This document shows positions 1-10,103 of a DNA stretch of 64,000 nucleotides, in pieces (position 1 is the stretch's first letter; every line of letters starts with the position of its first letter). This DNA is from Acidobacteriota bacterium (GTDB lineage: Bacteria > Acidobacteriota > Blastocatellia > Pyrinomonadales > Pyrinomonadaceae). The stretch is taken from contig JAOAPY010000011.1 in NCBI GenBank assembly GCA_025463135.1, forward strand, positions 124,001-188,000. Reading direction: 5' to 3'. The translations under genes and the position numbers were made by a program. A model generated the notes under the pieces. That model saw only the letters and a list, made by a program, of their open reading frames with translations, was not told the DNA's origin and made no database searches.

Positions 1-1593
1 AGAAGAGATTTAGCTAAGAAGGGGCTGCTACGATTTTGGGCACCCATTGGTTATGTATACGGGGAAGGTGGAAAGCTCATTCTTGATCCGAAACAGGAAG
101 TTCAGGAAGCCGTGCGACTGTTGTTCAGTACTTTCGATCGCACACGTTCCTGCTGCGGTGTGGCGAATTATTTTTGGCGGCAACAGCTGAAGTTTCCTTC
201 AATCATACGGAGTGGTACGAAGCTGGGTGAATACAAATGGGGGAGGCTTAAACAGGCCCGCGCGCAGTTCATATTACATAACCCGGCCTATTCTGGTACC
301 TACGTTTATGGACGCGCAGTAACGAAGCGAAAAGCAGTCCTTGATAACGCTGGCATTCCGCAATTTCAGAAATACAGCGTCAATCTCCCGCGCGAGGAGT
401 GGGACGTTGTGATCAAGGATGCGCATGCGGCCTACATTTCTTGGCCACGATTCATTGAGAACCAGGATCTCATAAGAAACAACGGTAGGACCTCGACGTT
501 TAGGGGTACTGGCGCGGCGCGGGCCGGTGGAGCGCTTCTGCAGGGTCTTGCCATATGCGGCAAATGTGGTCGCCGAATAAAGGTCAAATATCCTCACCGG
601 GGACCTTATCCGCACTACCAGTGCAGCTACGAGAGTGAGAGTGCCTCGTCCGATCTGTGCCAGTACGTGCCTGGTGCTGCAATCGACGCGGCAATCGAGA
701 GACTATTTCTACAAGCGGTCGAGCCAGCTCAACTAAGGATGTCCTTCAAGGCATTTGAGCAAGTTGAGGAACAGGTCAGACAACAAGATCAGTTGTGGAA
801 TATACATCTCAAACGAGCGAAAGCCTTAGTCGACCAAGCTAAAGAGCGACTGCTGAATGTTGACTTCAGTAATAAATACGCCTTTGCTTGCGTGCAGGAG
901 GATTTGAGGAAGAAGGAGGAGGAAGTCTCCGACCTCAAGAGGCGACATATTAATCCCAAAGCCTCACTGTTGCGGAATCCCACGCCAGATGAACGACGGT
1001 CAATTGAAAGATTAATACGGAACCTGCCGTTAATATGGGGAGCGCCGACCACTGATATGGTGGCGAAGAAAAACCTGTTACGTTGCTTGATCCAAGACGT
1101 CACAATTAGAAGAGATGGACACACCGTTCACGTTGCCGCGCGATGGAAGACTTTGGCAAGTACACAACTCAAGATTGAGTTACGGAGACGAGGTTGTGGC
1201 GGCGGCAGAAAACTCGCCGCCAACATAGTCGAATTCATCACTGACTTAGCCCGAGATCACACTAACACCGAGATAGCGGAGAAGTTGAATGTATCAGGCA
1301 TCCTCGTCGGAGCTGACCGTTTTACTAGAGCGCGGGTTGGATGCGTTCGTCGTAGGTATGATTTGGCGCGCTACCACTTCGGCTCCTACCCAGATCAGCG
1401 AAAAGATGGCCGTTATCAGGTGAGCGCGGTAGCGAAGATATTGGAACTTAACATGGGCACAGTGCACCGTTGGGTTCAAATCGGAAAGTTGGATGCGGTA
1501 CGAGATGCTGAATCCAAAATATGGTGGATTAAGTTGATCCCAGAGCAGGTTGCTAACTTCAAGCAAACCATTCGACGGTCCAATCGTAGCTAG
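1..1593 (+). CDS. Large serine recombinase, 3' part (5' end outside window)
   Basis: The frame is open from base 1 to a TAG at 1591, so the catalytic N-terminal resolvase domain lies upstream of the window. What is visible matches the C-terminal half of large serine recombinases: a recombinase (DNA-binding) domain with the typical 'NPAYSGTYVYGR' segment near residue 100, a zinc-ribbon with paired cysteines ('CGKCGRR', then two further Cys near residues 205-218), and a Lys/Glu-rich coiled coil around residues 255-320. An added C-terminal stretch looks like one or two helix-turn-helix segments ('NTEIAEKLNVSG', 'GTVHRWVQIGKLDAV'). Such enzymes integrate or excise mobile DNA with a Ser nucleophile. 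The stop codon sits inside the inverted repeat of the element at 1590-1712, so the native C-terminus may have been altered. The family call is firm; substrate and activity are unknown. Confidence 0.85.
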   Translation, partial: RRDLAKKGLLRFWAPIGYVYGEGGKLILDPKQEVQEAVRLLFSTFDRTRSCCGVANYFWRQQLKFPSIIRSGTKLGEYKWGRLKQARAQFILHNPAYSGTYVYGRAVTKRKAVLDNAGIPQFQKYSVNLPREEWDVVIKDAHAAYISWPRFIENQDLIRNNGRTSTFRGTGAARAGGALLQGLAICGKCGRRIKVKYPHRGPYPHYQCSYESESASSDLCQYVPGAAIDAAIERLFLQAVEPAQLRMSFKAFEQVEEQVRQQDQLWNIHLKRAKALVDQAKERLLNVDFSNKYAFACVQEDLRKKEEEVSDLKRRHINPKASLLRNPTPDERRSIERLIRNLPLIWGAPTTDMVAKKNLLRCLIQDVTIRRDGHTVHVAARWKTLASTQLKIELRRRGCGGGRKLAANIVEFITDLARDHTNTEIAEKLNVSGILVGADRFTRARVGCVRRRYDLARYHFGSYPDQRKDGRYQVSAVAKILELNMGTVHRWVQIGKLDAVRDAESKIWWIKLIPEQVANFKQTIRRSNRS

Positions 1594-1712
1594 TGGAGTG
1601 TAACAGTTGAATTGCTAGTAGCCCGAAAGCTCTCTAGTAGTCGGAATTTGGATCGCTTTGCTACCAGATAGATCGCCGAGCCACTAGCAGTCTCTTAGTT
1701 ACAGTCCACTAG
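1590..1712. mobile_element. ~123-bp MITE-like inverted-repeat element, copy 1
   Basis: The left end CTAGTGGAGTGTAAC (1590-1604) is the reverse complement of the right end GTTACAGTCCACTAG (1698-1712) with one mismatch. It has no coding capacity. A second diverged copy of nearly equal length lies at 7190-7311. The right-hand 45 bases of the two copies align well (shared GAGCCAC, AGCA, TCTC, AGTCCACTAG). The serine recombinase ends on the TAG of the left repeat. It could be a non-autonomous transposon or a recombinase-related site; the transposase that would move it is not seen here. Confidence 0.6.
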
Positions 1713-1785
1713 TTTCAACATGGAATGATAATAAGAAGACCCAGCCCAAGATTGCAGAGGTTTCCAAAGTCGGAAAAGGTGCATT

Positions 1786-2124
1786 ATGAATGATCCATAT
1801 CAAAGGACATTGCAGACTACGTCAACTGAGCGACTTGCGCCCACACATGTAACTGTAACTCATCCCAACCATCCTCTAACTGGTCTGAAGCTTGAAATCG
1901 TGACTGGTCAGGGGAACCCTTCTTCAACTCTCTTTGTTAGGGCCCCCGACGAGTCGACTCTGAAAATCCGTAAAGAATGGACGGACTATGGAAAATCGCC
2001 TGGGGATGAGGAACCGGCGGAACCCTCTCATTTGTGCAGTTTGGAAGGCCTAAAGCAATTGGCGCTAATGCTTGGTTCCCACCAAGTCGCCGAAGAACCC
2101 ACAAACATCCAGGAGTCCCAATAG
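1786..2124 (+). CDS. Small recombinase-associated protein (DUF5372-like)
   Basis: A 112-residue protein with an ATG start preceded by an AAAAGG ribosome site. The N-terminal region reads 'VTVTHPNHPLTGLKLEI', and a C-terminal helix reads 'SLEGLKQLALML'. The 'HP-x-HPL-x-G' motif resembles small unknown proteins that often follow serine recombinases; the match to DUF5372 is from memory and not searched. It sits downstream of the recombinase, separated from it by the inverted-repeat element. No catalytic motif is visible. A role with the recombinase is suggested only by position. Confidence 0.55.
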   Translation: MNDPYQRTLQTTSTERLAPTHVTVTHPNHPLTGLKLEIVTGQGNPSSTLFVRAPDESTLKIRKEWTDYGKSPGDEEPAEPSHLCSLEGLKQLALMLGSHQVAEEPTNIQESQ

Positions 2125-2175
2125 GAAGGCGCGAGGGGATTCTGAATCCATAATTCTCAACATTTCCCAGATGCT

Positions 2176-2526
2176 ATGGCAGCTATAAACAAATTCGATG
2201 TAATACGTCGTGGTGGTACTTCCGGATCGGACTGGGTTGAAGAACAACCAGGCGATACCGAGCCGACCAAACAACTTGCCTCCGAGGTTGGCGACCTCGT
2301 CGAGCGCTTGGTGTCGTTGCTGGTCAGCCCGGAGCCAACGAAGCCAGGGCAGCTTCTAAGAGCTGACGAGGTAGCGGAATTACTGAATACGAATTCGCAG
2401 GTGGTCTACAGGCTAGCGCGTACCCAGGAACTGCCTGCCATTAATCTGGGTGAGCGGATGTTGCGATTCACTGAAGTTTCCATTTCCGACTTTATTAAGC
2501 GCGGGGGAGTGCGTACCGCCGCGTAA
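2176..2526 (+). CDS. Excisionase-like helix-turn-helix protein
   Basis: A 116-residue protein whose C-terminal half (about residues 58-110) is a winged helix-turn-helix of the excisionase/HTH_17 type: 'LRADEVAELLNTNSQVVYRL' followed by 'LPAINLGERMLRFTEVSISDFI'. The N-terminal 55 residues are acidic and without a recognised domain. It lies 72 bases before the tyrosine integrase on the same strand, the usual arrangement of an xis/int pair. It probably binds the attachment site and biases the integrase toward excision, or represses the module. The HTH fold is clear; the exact role is inferred from the neighbour. Confidence 0.75.
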   Translation: MAAINKFDVIRRGGTSGSDWVEEQPGDTEPTKQLASEVGDLVERLVSLLVSPEPTKPGQLLRADEVAELLNTNSQVVYRLARTQELPAINLGERMLRFTEVSISDFIKRGGVRTAA

Positions 2527-2598
2527 ATCCGGGGCACTTTGCTGATCCTATAAGTGTTCCGGACGCTCCCACTCTGCAGCCCTCGAAAAGGGGACTCT

Positions 2599-3759
2599 AT
2601 GGCACAAATAATTAGCCGAGGCCCGAACAAGCATCTGGTCAGAATCTTCCTTAAGCGAAATTCCAAAGGCAAGCGGCTTTATCTCAATCGAACGATCACC
2701 GGCACCAAGAAAGACGCGCAGCGGTGGGCGCGTGAGAATGAGTTCAAGCGTGATCGAAATCGCGAGGAAAATCCAGATACTTGGATCAGCGCGATGACGC
2801 TGACCGTGAATGAATTCTTGGACAAATGGTTGGAGGCCTGGCGACACACGACTCGAGAGAACACGTTCTCGTCTTATGAAAACCTCATGAGACTGTATGT
2901 CCGGCCCATCATTGGCGATCATGTCCTCACGCAACTCCGACCGCACCACGTGGAATCTCTGTACAAGGAACTCAGAGACAAGGGCCTCTCAGGTAGAACA
3001 ATCCGACATGTTCACGCGCGATTGTGTACTGCAATGAATTGGGGTATGACTATTGAACTGATATCGAAAAGTCCGATGCGCTCCGTGAGAGGGCCTCGCA
3101 TTGAAAGGAAGGAAATGCATTTCCTTTCCCCAGCGGAGGCCAAGCGCTTCCTGGCCACGACGGAGCTAAGTTCCTGGGGCCTCATTCTGAAGTTTGCCCT
3201 GGCAACCGGACTAAGGCCGGAAGAGTACTTGGGCTTGCAATGGGCCTGGCTTGATTTAACTGATCCGAAACGGGGAGCCGCGCACGTTCGCAGAGTGGTC
3301 ATCGAACTTGTAAAGGGCGGGGGCTGGCGCTGGGATGATCCCAAATCCAAGGCCGCAGTAAGAAGCGTCTACTTTCCCGCGGCATTAGTTCAGGAGTTCA
3401 AACGGCATCGCATTAAACAAAGTGAGTTGCGCTTAAAGATGGGATCTGATTATCAGGATAACGACCTAGTATTTGCGACTAGTGTCGGAACTCCGATCGG
3501 CCGGCGGTTTCTAACTTTCTACCATTTTAAGCCAACTCTCCGCAGAGCCGAACTCCCGAAGGATATTCGTTTGTATGATCTTCGGCATTCCTACGTCACT
3601 CTGAGCTTGTTAAGTGGCGTCCCGCCAAAGGTCGTGAGTGAGCAGGCCGGGCACGCAAGAGTCTCATTTACATTGGATAATTATGCCCATGTTCTGCCCG
3701 AGGAGCGAGAGGGTGCCAGCGACAGACTTGAGCGTCTCTTATCTTTTGGATTTCAGTAG
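2599..3759 (+). CDS. Phage-type tyrosine recombinase/integrase
   Basis: A 386-residue integrase. ATG 2599 was chosen because AAAAGGGG stands six bases upstream; an in-frame GTG at 2554 has no such site. The N-terminal segment ('ITGTKKDAQRWARENE') is the arm-binding region, followed by a SAM-like core-binding domain (about residues 70-155). The catalytic domain has the full set: Arg in 'ATGLRPEEYLGLQW', Lys in the 'DDPKSKAAVR' strand, 'LYDLRHSYVTL' (H-x-x-R), His in 'QAGHAR', and the nucleophile Tyr in 'TLDNYAHVL'. It should cut and rejoin attachment sites through a phosphotyrosine intermediate. It appears intact. No tRNA or flanking direct repeat was found next to it, so its integration target is unknown. 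Confidence 0.92.
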   Translation: MAQIISRGPNKHLVRIFLKRNSKGKRLYLNRTITGTKKDAQRWARENEFKRDRNREENPDTWISAMTLTVNEFLDKWLEAWRHTTRENTFSSYENLMRLYVRPIIGDHVLTQLRPHHVESLYKELRDKGLSGRTIRHVHARLCTAMNWGMTIELISKSPMRSVRGPRIERKEMHFLSPAEAKRFLATTELSSWGLILKFALATGLRPEEYLGLQWAWLDLTDPKRGAAHVRRVVIELVKGGGWRWDDPKSKAAVRSVYFPAALVQEFKRHRIKQSELRLKMGSDYQDNDLVFATSVGTPIGRRFLTFYHFKPTLRRAELPKDIRLYDLRHSYVTLSLLSGVPPKVVSEQAGHARVSFTLDNYAHVLPEEREGASDRLERLLSFGFQ

Positions 3760-3982
3760 GGATGCGAGTTTGAGTTTCCGATCGGTTCAGGCGATCAGAT
3801 TTCGTGGTCTGGCATACGATAGCCACCTGACAAGATCCCAGAAGCTAACGTTTCCGACGCAACAATCGATTAAGATCAGCGGCAAGCCGTTACTCCAAAA
3901 ATTCATCGTGGTTCAAGTTGTAATGGCACAGCGCCGCTTTGGACCGCCAGATCGTGCTATGAGAAAATACCCGGTTTGGAAA

Positions 3983-5866
<1,884 letters not shown>

Positions 5867-5902
5867 AAAAAGAAAGAAGGCCTGGCTGGCGACCAGACCT
5901 CC
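5867..5902 (-). terminator. Rho-independent terminator hosting the intron
   Basis: On the minus strand the stem GGTCTGG/CCAGGCC (loop of 7), extended outward by further pairs, is followed by TTCTTTCTTTTT. It lies about 25 bases past the stop of the minus-strand gene at 5928-6305. The group II intron begins immediately after the T-tract. Confidence 0.75.
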
Positions 5903-5927
5903 CTACTGTGACGCTGCTAATCCGAGA

Positions 5928-6305
5928 CTACAGTATGGTTAAGTAAACAGTGGTGCTCATCGTCCGGCTTCCTGACCTTCCGTCCACACGTACTTTAAAA
6001 GTTCCTCGTGGGGTTGAGGAATTCGTATTGACTCTTAAGGTGGATAGGTACCAAACATTGTTCGCCTGAACACTGATAGACTGGGGCGAAAAGCCCGTTC
6101 CGGGTAAGACTTGGTTAGCGGGCAATCCGATTGCACAGAGACTAACGTTGCCACGAAAGCCGCTGTCGGCGTTCAGATAGATTGTAAAGTAGGCCGTCGC
6201 GCCACGATTGAGTATTACGGTGCCTGAACCCGAAAGATATGCATCGTAGTATCGTAGGGCTGTGCCAGATCTCCAGTAAGGACGGTAGTTGTAGTGATGA
6301 ACCAT
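5928..6305 (-). CDS. Ig-like beta-sandwich protein, probably 5'-truncated
   Basis: A 125-residue product with no signal peptide. It is rich in Tyr, Ser, Gly and Thr, with alternating hydrophobic strands and an ending of the kind '[15 protein letters not shown]'. The pattern (strand, '[17 protein letters not shown]', then 'PRGTFKV' and a final strand) resembles Ig-like domains found at the C-terminus of secreted bacterial proteins. Its ATG at 6305 has no clear ribosome site, and a broken transposase lies just upstream. It is therefore probably the surviving 3' end of a longer exported protein. A proper terminator follows it. Function unknown. Confidence 0.45.
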   Translation of the reverse strand: MVHHYNYRPYWRSGTALRYYDAYLSGSGTVILNRGATAYFTIYLNADSGFRGNVSLCAIGLPANQVLPGTGFSPQSISVQANNVWYLSTLRVNTNSSTPRGTFKVRVDGRSGSRTMSTTVYLTIL

Positions 6306-6474
6306 CCGTGGAAGTTGGCCTCATTTGGACCTGAATTGATTACTGCTTATCCCGATCGCTGAATGGTCTTTGGCCTCAGGATAAGACTCAGCTTGCTGTT
6401 CTTCTTTTAATGATTCGTGAGTAGTCTCGAGGGTATTATCAGGTTAAGCGTTATAACGAGTAAATTAGAGATGC

Positions 6475-6876
6475 ATGCGGCATACTTTACTGAAGCACTC
6501 CATCTCACTCTATCATCGTCATCGCTTTCCTGGCGAGATCATCAGTCATTGCATTTGGCTATATCTTCGCTTCGCTCTCAGCTTCCGCGATGTCGAAGAA
6601 ATGTTAGCGATGCGAGGCGTGGTACTCACTTACGAAACAGTCAGAGAATGGTGCCTCAAGTTCGGTCAGACTTACGCGAACAGTTTGCGACGCAGGGCTC
6701 CTCGCCCCGGCGACCGTTGGCACCTCAACGAAGTGTTCCTCAAGATCAAGGGCCGGCTCCATTATCTTTGCCGTGCGGTAGATCAGGATGGTGAGGTGTT
6801 GGATATTCTGGTCCAAAGCCACAGAGATAAGAAAGCAGCCAAAAAGTTCTTTGCTTCCACCCAATCGGGAAAATAA
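6475..6876 (+). pseudogene. IS6-family transposase remnant
   Basis: 133 residues matching the first half of IS6/IS240-type DDE transposases: N-terminal zinc/HTH part ('RHRFPGEIISHCIWLYLRF', 'LSFRDVEEMLAMRGVVLTYE', 'TVREWCLKFG') and the start of the catalytic core ('DRWHLNEVFLKIKGRLHYL', then 'RAVDQDGEVLDILVQ'). Family members are about 230 residues, so the second half is missing. The first catalytic Asp, normally in 'WHxDE', is Asn here ('WHLNE'). Both points say the protein is dead. Its ends and terminal inverted repeats could not be defined. Confidence 0.82.
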
Positions 6877-7189
6877 TTCAAAACTACAAGAGTTAGCCCC
6901 GTCACCCACCTCAATGCTTACTAATAAGACGGTTTTAGCCTCTCGTAATTCGAGAAACCTCTGACTCCACTGCGATCGCAGTTAAGTCGGCACCAGACTT
7001 AACACCACTTGCAGTGAAATGATAATCAGACGAGGCTGCATACTTACGTCCAATTAGGACGATCTTATCCTGCCACAACTCCGCGCGCTAGGCTGAAACA
7101 GTTGCGAGCTTTCGTGTAGGCCGGACCCGAACGATCCCCACTGCCCCGCAGGGGTTATTGATCATACTATTCGTCTCTGTAGCCGTAAG
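6877..7189. other. Non-coding stretch with two adjacent palindromes
   Basis: No convincing gene. TGCGATCGCA (6971-6980) is a perfect 10-base palindrome. It is followed at once by an 8-base perfect stem, GTTAAGTC (6981-6988) and GACTTAAC (6996-7003), with a 7-base loop. They may be an operator or mobile-element debris. The rest looks like decayed IS sequence. Confidence 0.4.
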
Positions 7190-7311
7190 CTAGTGGACTG
7201 TAACAGTGAGTTTGATAGTGCTAAAAGAAACGTCACGAATCGATTTTCGAACAACTCGACACCAAATAAACGCAATGAGCCACAAGCAATCTCGATCTTA
7301 TAGTCCACTAG
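7190..7311. mobile_element. ~122-bp MITE-like inverted-repeat element, copy 2
   Basis: The left end CTAGTGGACTGTAAC (7190-7204) is matched by the right end CTTATAGTCCACTAG (7297-7311) as an inverted repeat, 13 of 15. It has the same length class, same ends and partly alignable interior as the element at 1590-1712, in the same orientation. The minus-strand DUF4384 gene uses the TAG within the right end (7308-7310) as its stop codon, mirroring what copy 1 does to the serine recombinase. Confidence 0.6.
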
Positions 7312-8240
7312 CTGTCCCTGAGTTTTAGTGGGACCGAAAAGATTACCGGGTTCTCCGGCTTGATTGGTACGCGATACACAGTTTGCGGACCGGGATCACC
7401 CTGCGTTAATTCTACTGAAGAATCAGCGGCCGCAGCCTGCTCTTGCTCTGTCATGGCCTGCCCTGTTCCGCCGTCCATTTCATACGTAGTGGGCACGGTG
7501 CCCCATTTACTTTCCCATTCAGCCACCTGTTCTGCCGGCAGGTAAGGCTTAGTGCCCAGCTTTGCCGTGTCCACCAACGGCGTGGCGGACACCACGATCG
7601 TTAAGAGCTCTGCAACTTGTTTCTTACCGCTTGGCTTTGGCTCAATCTTAAACCCTTTTCCTTTCGCCGATGGGATCGAGATGACGCGACCGGCTTTGAC
7701 TTGATTCCCTTTTGGCAGTCTCCTGGATGGAAAGATAAGTAAGGGATCGCTCAAAGAGCCATCCGCATACTGCTCGCGATCGATCACGTACAGATAGCCG
7801 TCACGCGAAAGCGATTCGATGCTAAGGCGCACTATTTGCCCGGTAATAAAAGGCGTGCCGTTCTGCACACGCTCGAGCGTGAATTCGACCGGACCTTCCT
7901 CCGCGTCAACTTCGACCAGTTCCTTGGTCCTGTCGCGCGCCGTTGACTTGCGAAAGCGCCAGGTCGTTACTCCCACCTCGGCAAAAGCTAAACCTGCTGG
8001 CGGCTTTGTGGCGACCACAGTGCCCGCAGGCGGCTTGTTAGTAGCCTTATATCTGGCGTGAGTTTGAGCTGTTTTTCTCGACGGGTTCATCGGCGGACGA
8101 TTATCGAGAAACTCTTCGGCTCTGATGCCCTTCTCTTGATCATCCTGGGCACCAGTCACAGTGAGGCCTTCTGCCGCGACCAATAGCGAACAGCACCACA
8201 GAATCATGGCGAATCGTGTTCGGCGCGTTTTGGTTTTCAT
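7308..8240 (-). CDS. Secreted DUF4384-domain protein
   Basis: 310 residues. ATG 8240 was chosen because GGAGG lies five bases upstream; an in-frame start at 8282 would overlap the kinase gene. A signal peptide ('FAMILWCCSLLVAAEGLTVTGA') exports it. The middle (about residues 110-230) resembles DUF4384: 'IVRLSIESLSRDGYLYVIDR' followed by 'PLLIFPSRRLPKGNQV', the pattern seen in proteins linked to kinases and caspases. It follows the kinase by 28 bases and is surely cotranscribed with it. The kinase's own C-terminal domain looks like the same fold, which suggests a shared ligand or interaction. The stop codon comes from the inverted-repeat element, so the last few residues may be new. Exact function unknown. 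Confidence 0.72.
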   Translation of the reverse strand: MKTKTRRTRFAMILWCCSLLVAAEGLTVTGAQDDQEKGIRAEEFLDNRPPMNPSRKTAQTHARYKATNKPPAGTVVATKPPAGLAFAEVGVTTWRFRKSTARDRTKELVEVDAEEGPVEFTLERVQNGTPFITGQIVRLSIESLSRDGYLYVIDREQYADGSLSDPLLIFPSRRLPKGNQVKAGRVISIPSAKGKGFKIEPKPSGKKQVAELLTIVVSATPLVDTAKLGTKPYLPAEQVAEWESKWGTVPTTYEMDGGTGQAMTEQEQAAAADSSVELTQGDPGPQTVYRVPIKPENPVIFSVPLKLRDS

Positions 8241-8268
8241 GATGCCTCCACGGAATTCGGGTTGAGAA

Positions 8269-10026
8269 TCACTGATTTTCATGCAATAGCTCGACCAGGC
8301 TAACCAGAGTCTTAGCCCGACCCTTAACTATGGTCTGCTTTGGTTCGGCAAATGGAAGGATAGTGGGACGCTGGTTGGTGTCATCCCAAAGTTTTAGGTA
8401 GCCTTTGATGGTGTCTATCTCGGTAGCATTCTCAATGACGCCGCGAGTTTTTGCGGCATCAGCGAAGGCCACCTCCAAATCCGGGAGCGGTTTCTCGGAC
8501 CAGATAATCCAGAGCCGCTCGATCCCCTTGAACTCATCAAACCGATTACCGTCTATTTGGATGGTCTGTTCGGCGGCGAGTTGCGAGCTAGCATTCCTGG
8601 GTGTGGGAAAAAGTATATTGAATACCTTTTGTCCTCCTGGTCCCGGTCCTTCATTTACCAGATAGAGAGAACCCGATTGCGCGGCAGTAACGTTAAAAGC
8701 AAACCGCCAGTTGTTTCCGTAAATGTGGTTGCCTTCAGACTTGAATGGTTCGCCAAGCGGCTTGCCGTTTTGAATCTTCTGCACCACCAACCAGTATGCC
8801 AAGCACCGTTCGGGTCCAGCGTTGGCTGTGGCTGTGCCTGGAGGAGTAGTGGTTCTGGATCTGTTTTTCGCAACGTACCTGGCACCAACGCCAATCAAGA
8901 CCAGCAGCAAGGTCGCGGCCACTCCTCCGGTAATGTAAGGGCGTTTCTTTTTCGGGTCCTTGATTTTGGTTGACTCGAGAGGATCAACAATCAAGGTAGG
9001 CATTATCTTACGCTGATCCTGATCAATCCGAGGCGAAGGCGCCGCACCGGGCTGGGAGTCAATCAAGCCAACTGCCTGTGGTCGCGTGCGATCCGGATCC
9101 CCGAGGAGGGCCCAACTAACTTCATCGCCAAAGTCTCGTGCCTTTTGGTGTCGTGCTTCGGGCTCAAAGGACAGAGCTTTTAGAATCGCGTCCTGAGCCG
9201 CCTGCGGTAAGCTCGGACGCAAGTCCATTGGTTTGACGCGTACGCCGGCTCTTTGCATTTCCAGCAACTGGAACACTGACTCGGGATTGGTGGGTCTTCT
9301 GCCGGTCAACATTTCATAAGCCATCACGCCAAACGAGTAGACGTCGCTGGCGGGTGTCAACTTCCGAACGTTCAATTGCTCAGGCGACATGTAAGCGATT
9401 GTGCCCACCGCGCGCTCTTTGCCCGTACTCAACGAGGTAATTGAGTTCCGTACTTTGGCAACCCCAAAGTCGATCACTTTCACCTGCTCGTCACCGTCGC
9501 TGGTCCCTTTCAACATGACGTTTTCCGGCTTAAGGTCACGATGATATATCTCCTTGCGATGCGCAGCGGTCAAGGCTCGTCCCACCTGACGGATGATGTT
9601 AGCAGCGCGGCCGAACTCCATTCCTTCAGATCTGATGGCCGCGCGTAGACTGATTCCCTCGACATATTGCATGACGAGATAGGGTTTACCGTCCGGCATT
9701 TCACCAGCGTCGAAAATGCCGACGATACTGGGATGATCTACGCGCGCGAGGGCTTCGATCTCCTGTTTGAACTTTCTTACGCTGTATTCGTCACCGGGGG
9801 CTTGCTCCAGAACTACCTTCACCACGACAGGGCGAGAAACCATCTTCTGATCAAGAGCCAGGTAAACCACGCCGAAGCCGCCCTGGCCCAGCTTCGATTT
9901 GATCAGATAACGCCCAGCGATGAGGGTGCCCATAAGTGAATCTTCCGGTTCGCGAATGGTTGACAGTGAGTCTCCCCTACTCCAGTCGGCAATTTGGTTA
10001 TCCGTGCGTTCTGATGATTTATCCAT
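8269..10026 (-). CDS. Transmembrane Ser/Thr protein kinase with DUF4384-like C-terminal domain
   Basis: 585 residues from ATG 10026; a TTG at 10047 is an alternative. The kinase domain (about residues 35-295) is complete: Gly-rich loop 'GQGGFGVVY', lysine in 'RPVVVKVV', catalytic loop 'HRDLKPENV', 'DFG' and 'MSPEQL'. A basic linker leads to one membrane helix ('VAATLLLVLIGVGARYVA', about residue 370). The C-terminal outside domain (about 400-560) has 'SGSLYLVNEGPG' and 'FNILFPTPRN', like DUF4384. The layout is that of PknB-type receptors: cytoplasmic kinase, external sensor. It lies between the WD40-caspase gene and the DUF4384 gene on the same strand. Kinase activity is expected; substrates are unknown, the caspase being an obvious candidate. 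Confidence 0.88.
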   Translation of the reverse strand: MDKSSERTDNQIADWSRGDSLSTIREPEDSLMGTLIAGRYLIKSKLGQGGFGVVYLALDQKMVSRPVVVKVVLEQAPGDEYSVRKFKQEIEALARVDHPSIVGIFDAGEMPDGKPYLVMQYVEGISLRAAIRSEGMEFGRAANIIRQVGRALTAAHRKEIYHRDLKPENVMLKGTSDGDEQVKVIDFGVAKVRNSITSLSTGKERAVGTIAYMSPEQLNVRKLTPASDVYSFGVMAYEMLTGRRPTNPESVFQLLEMQRAGVRVKPMDLRPSLPQAAQDAILKALSFEPEARHQKARDFGDEVSWALLGDPDRTRPQAVGLIDSQPGAAPSPRIDQDQRKIMPTLIVDPLESTKIKDPKKKRPYITGGVAATLLLVLIGVGARYVAKNRSRTTTPPGTATANAGPERCLAYWLVVQKIQNGKPLGEPFKSEGNHIYGNNWRFAFNVTAAQSGSLYLVNEGPGPGGQKVFNILFPTPRNASSQLAAEQTIQIDGNRFDEFKGIERLWIIWSEKPLPDLEVAFADAAKTRGVIENATEIDTIKGYLKLWDDTNQRPTILPFAEPKQTIVKGRAKTLVSLVELLHENQ

Positions 10027-10103
10027 AGCCTTATTGAAATGACGCAAGAATTGAGACCGCAGTATTACAACATTAGTCGGAATCGGTTGAGTTTTTCATA
10101 AGA

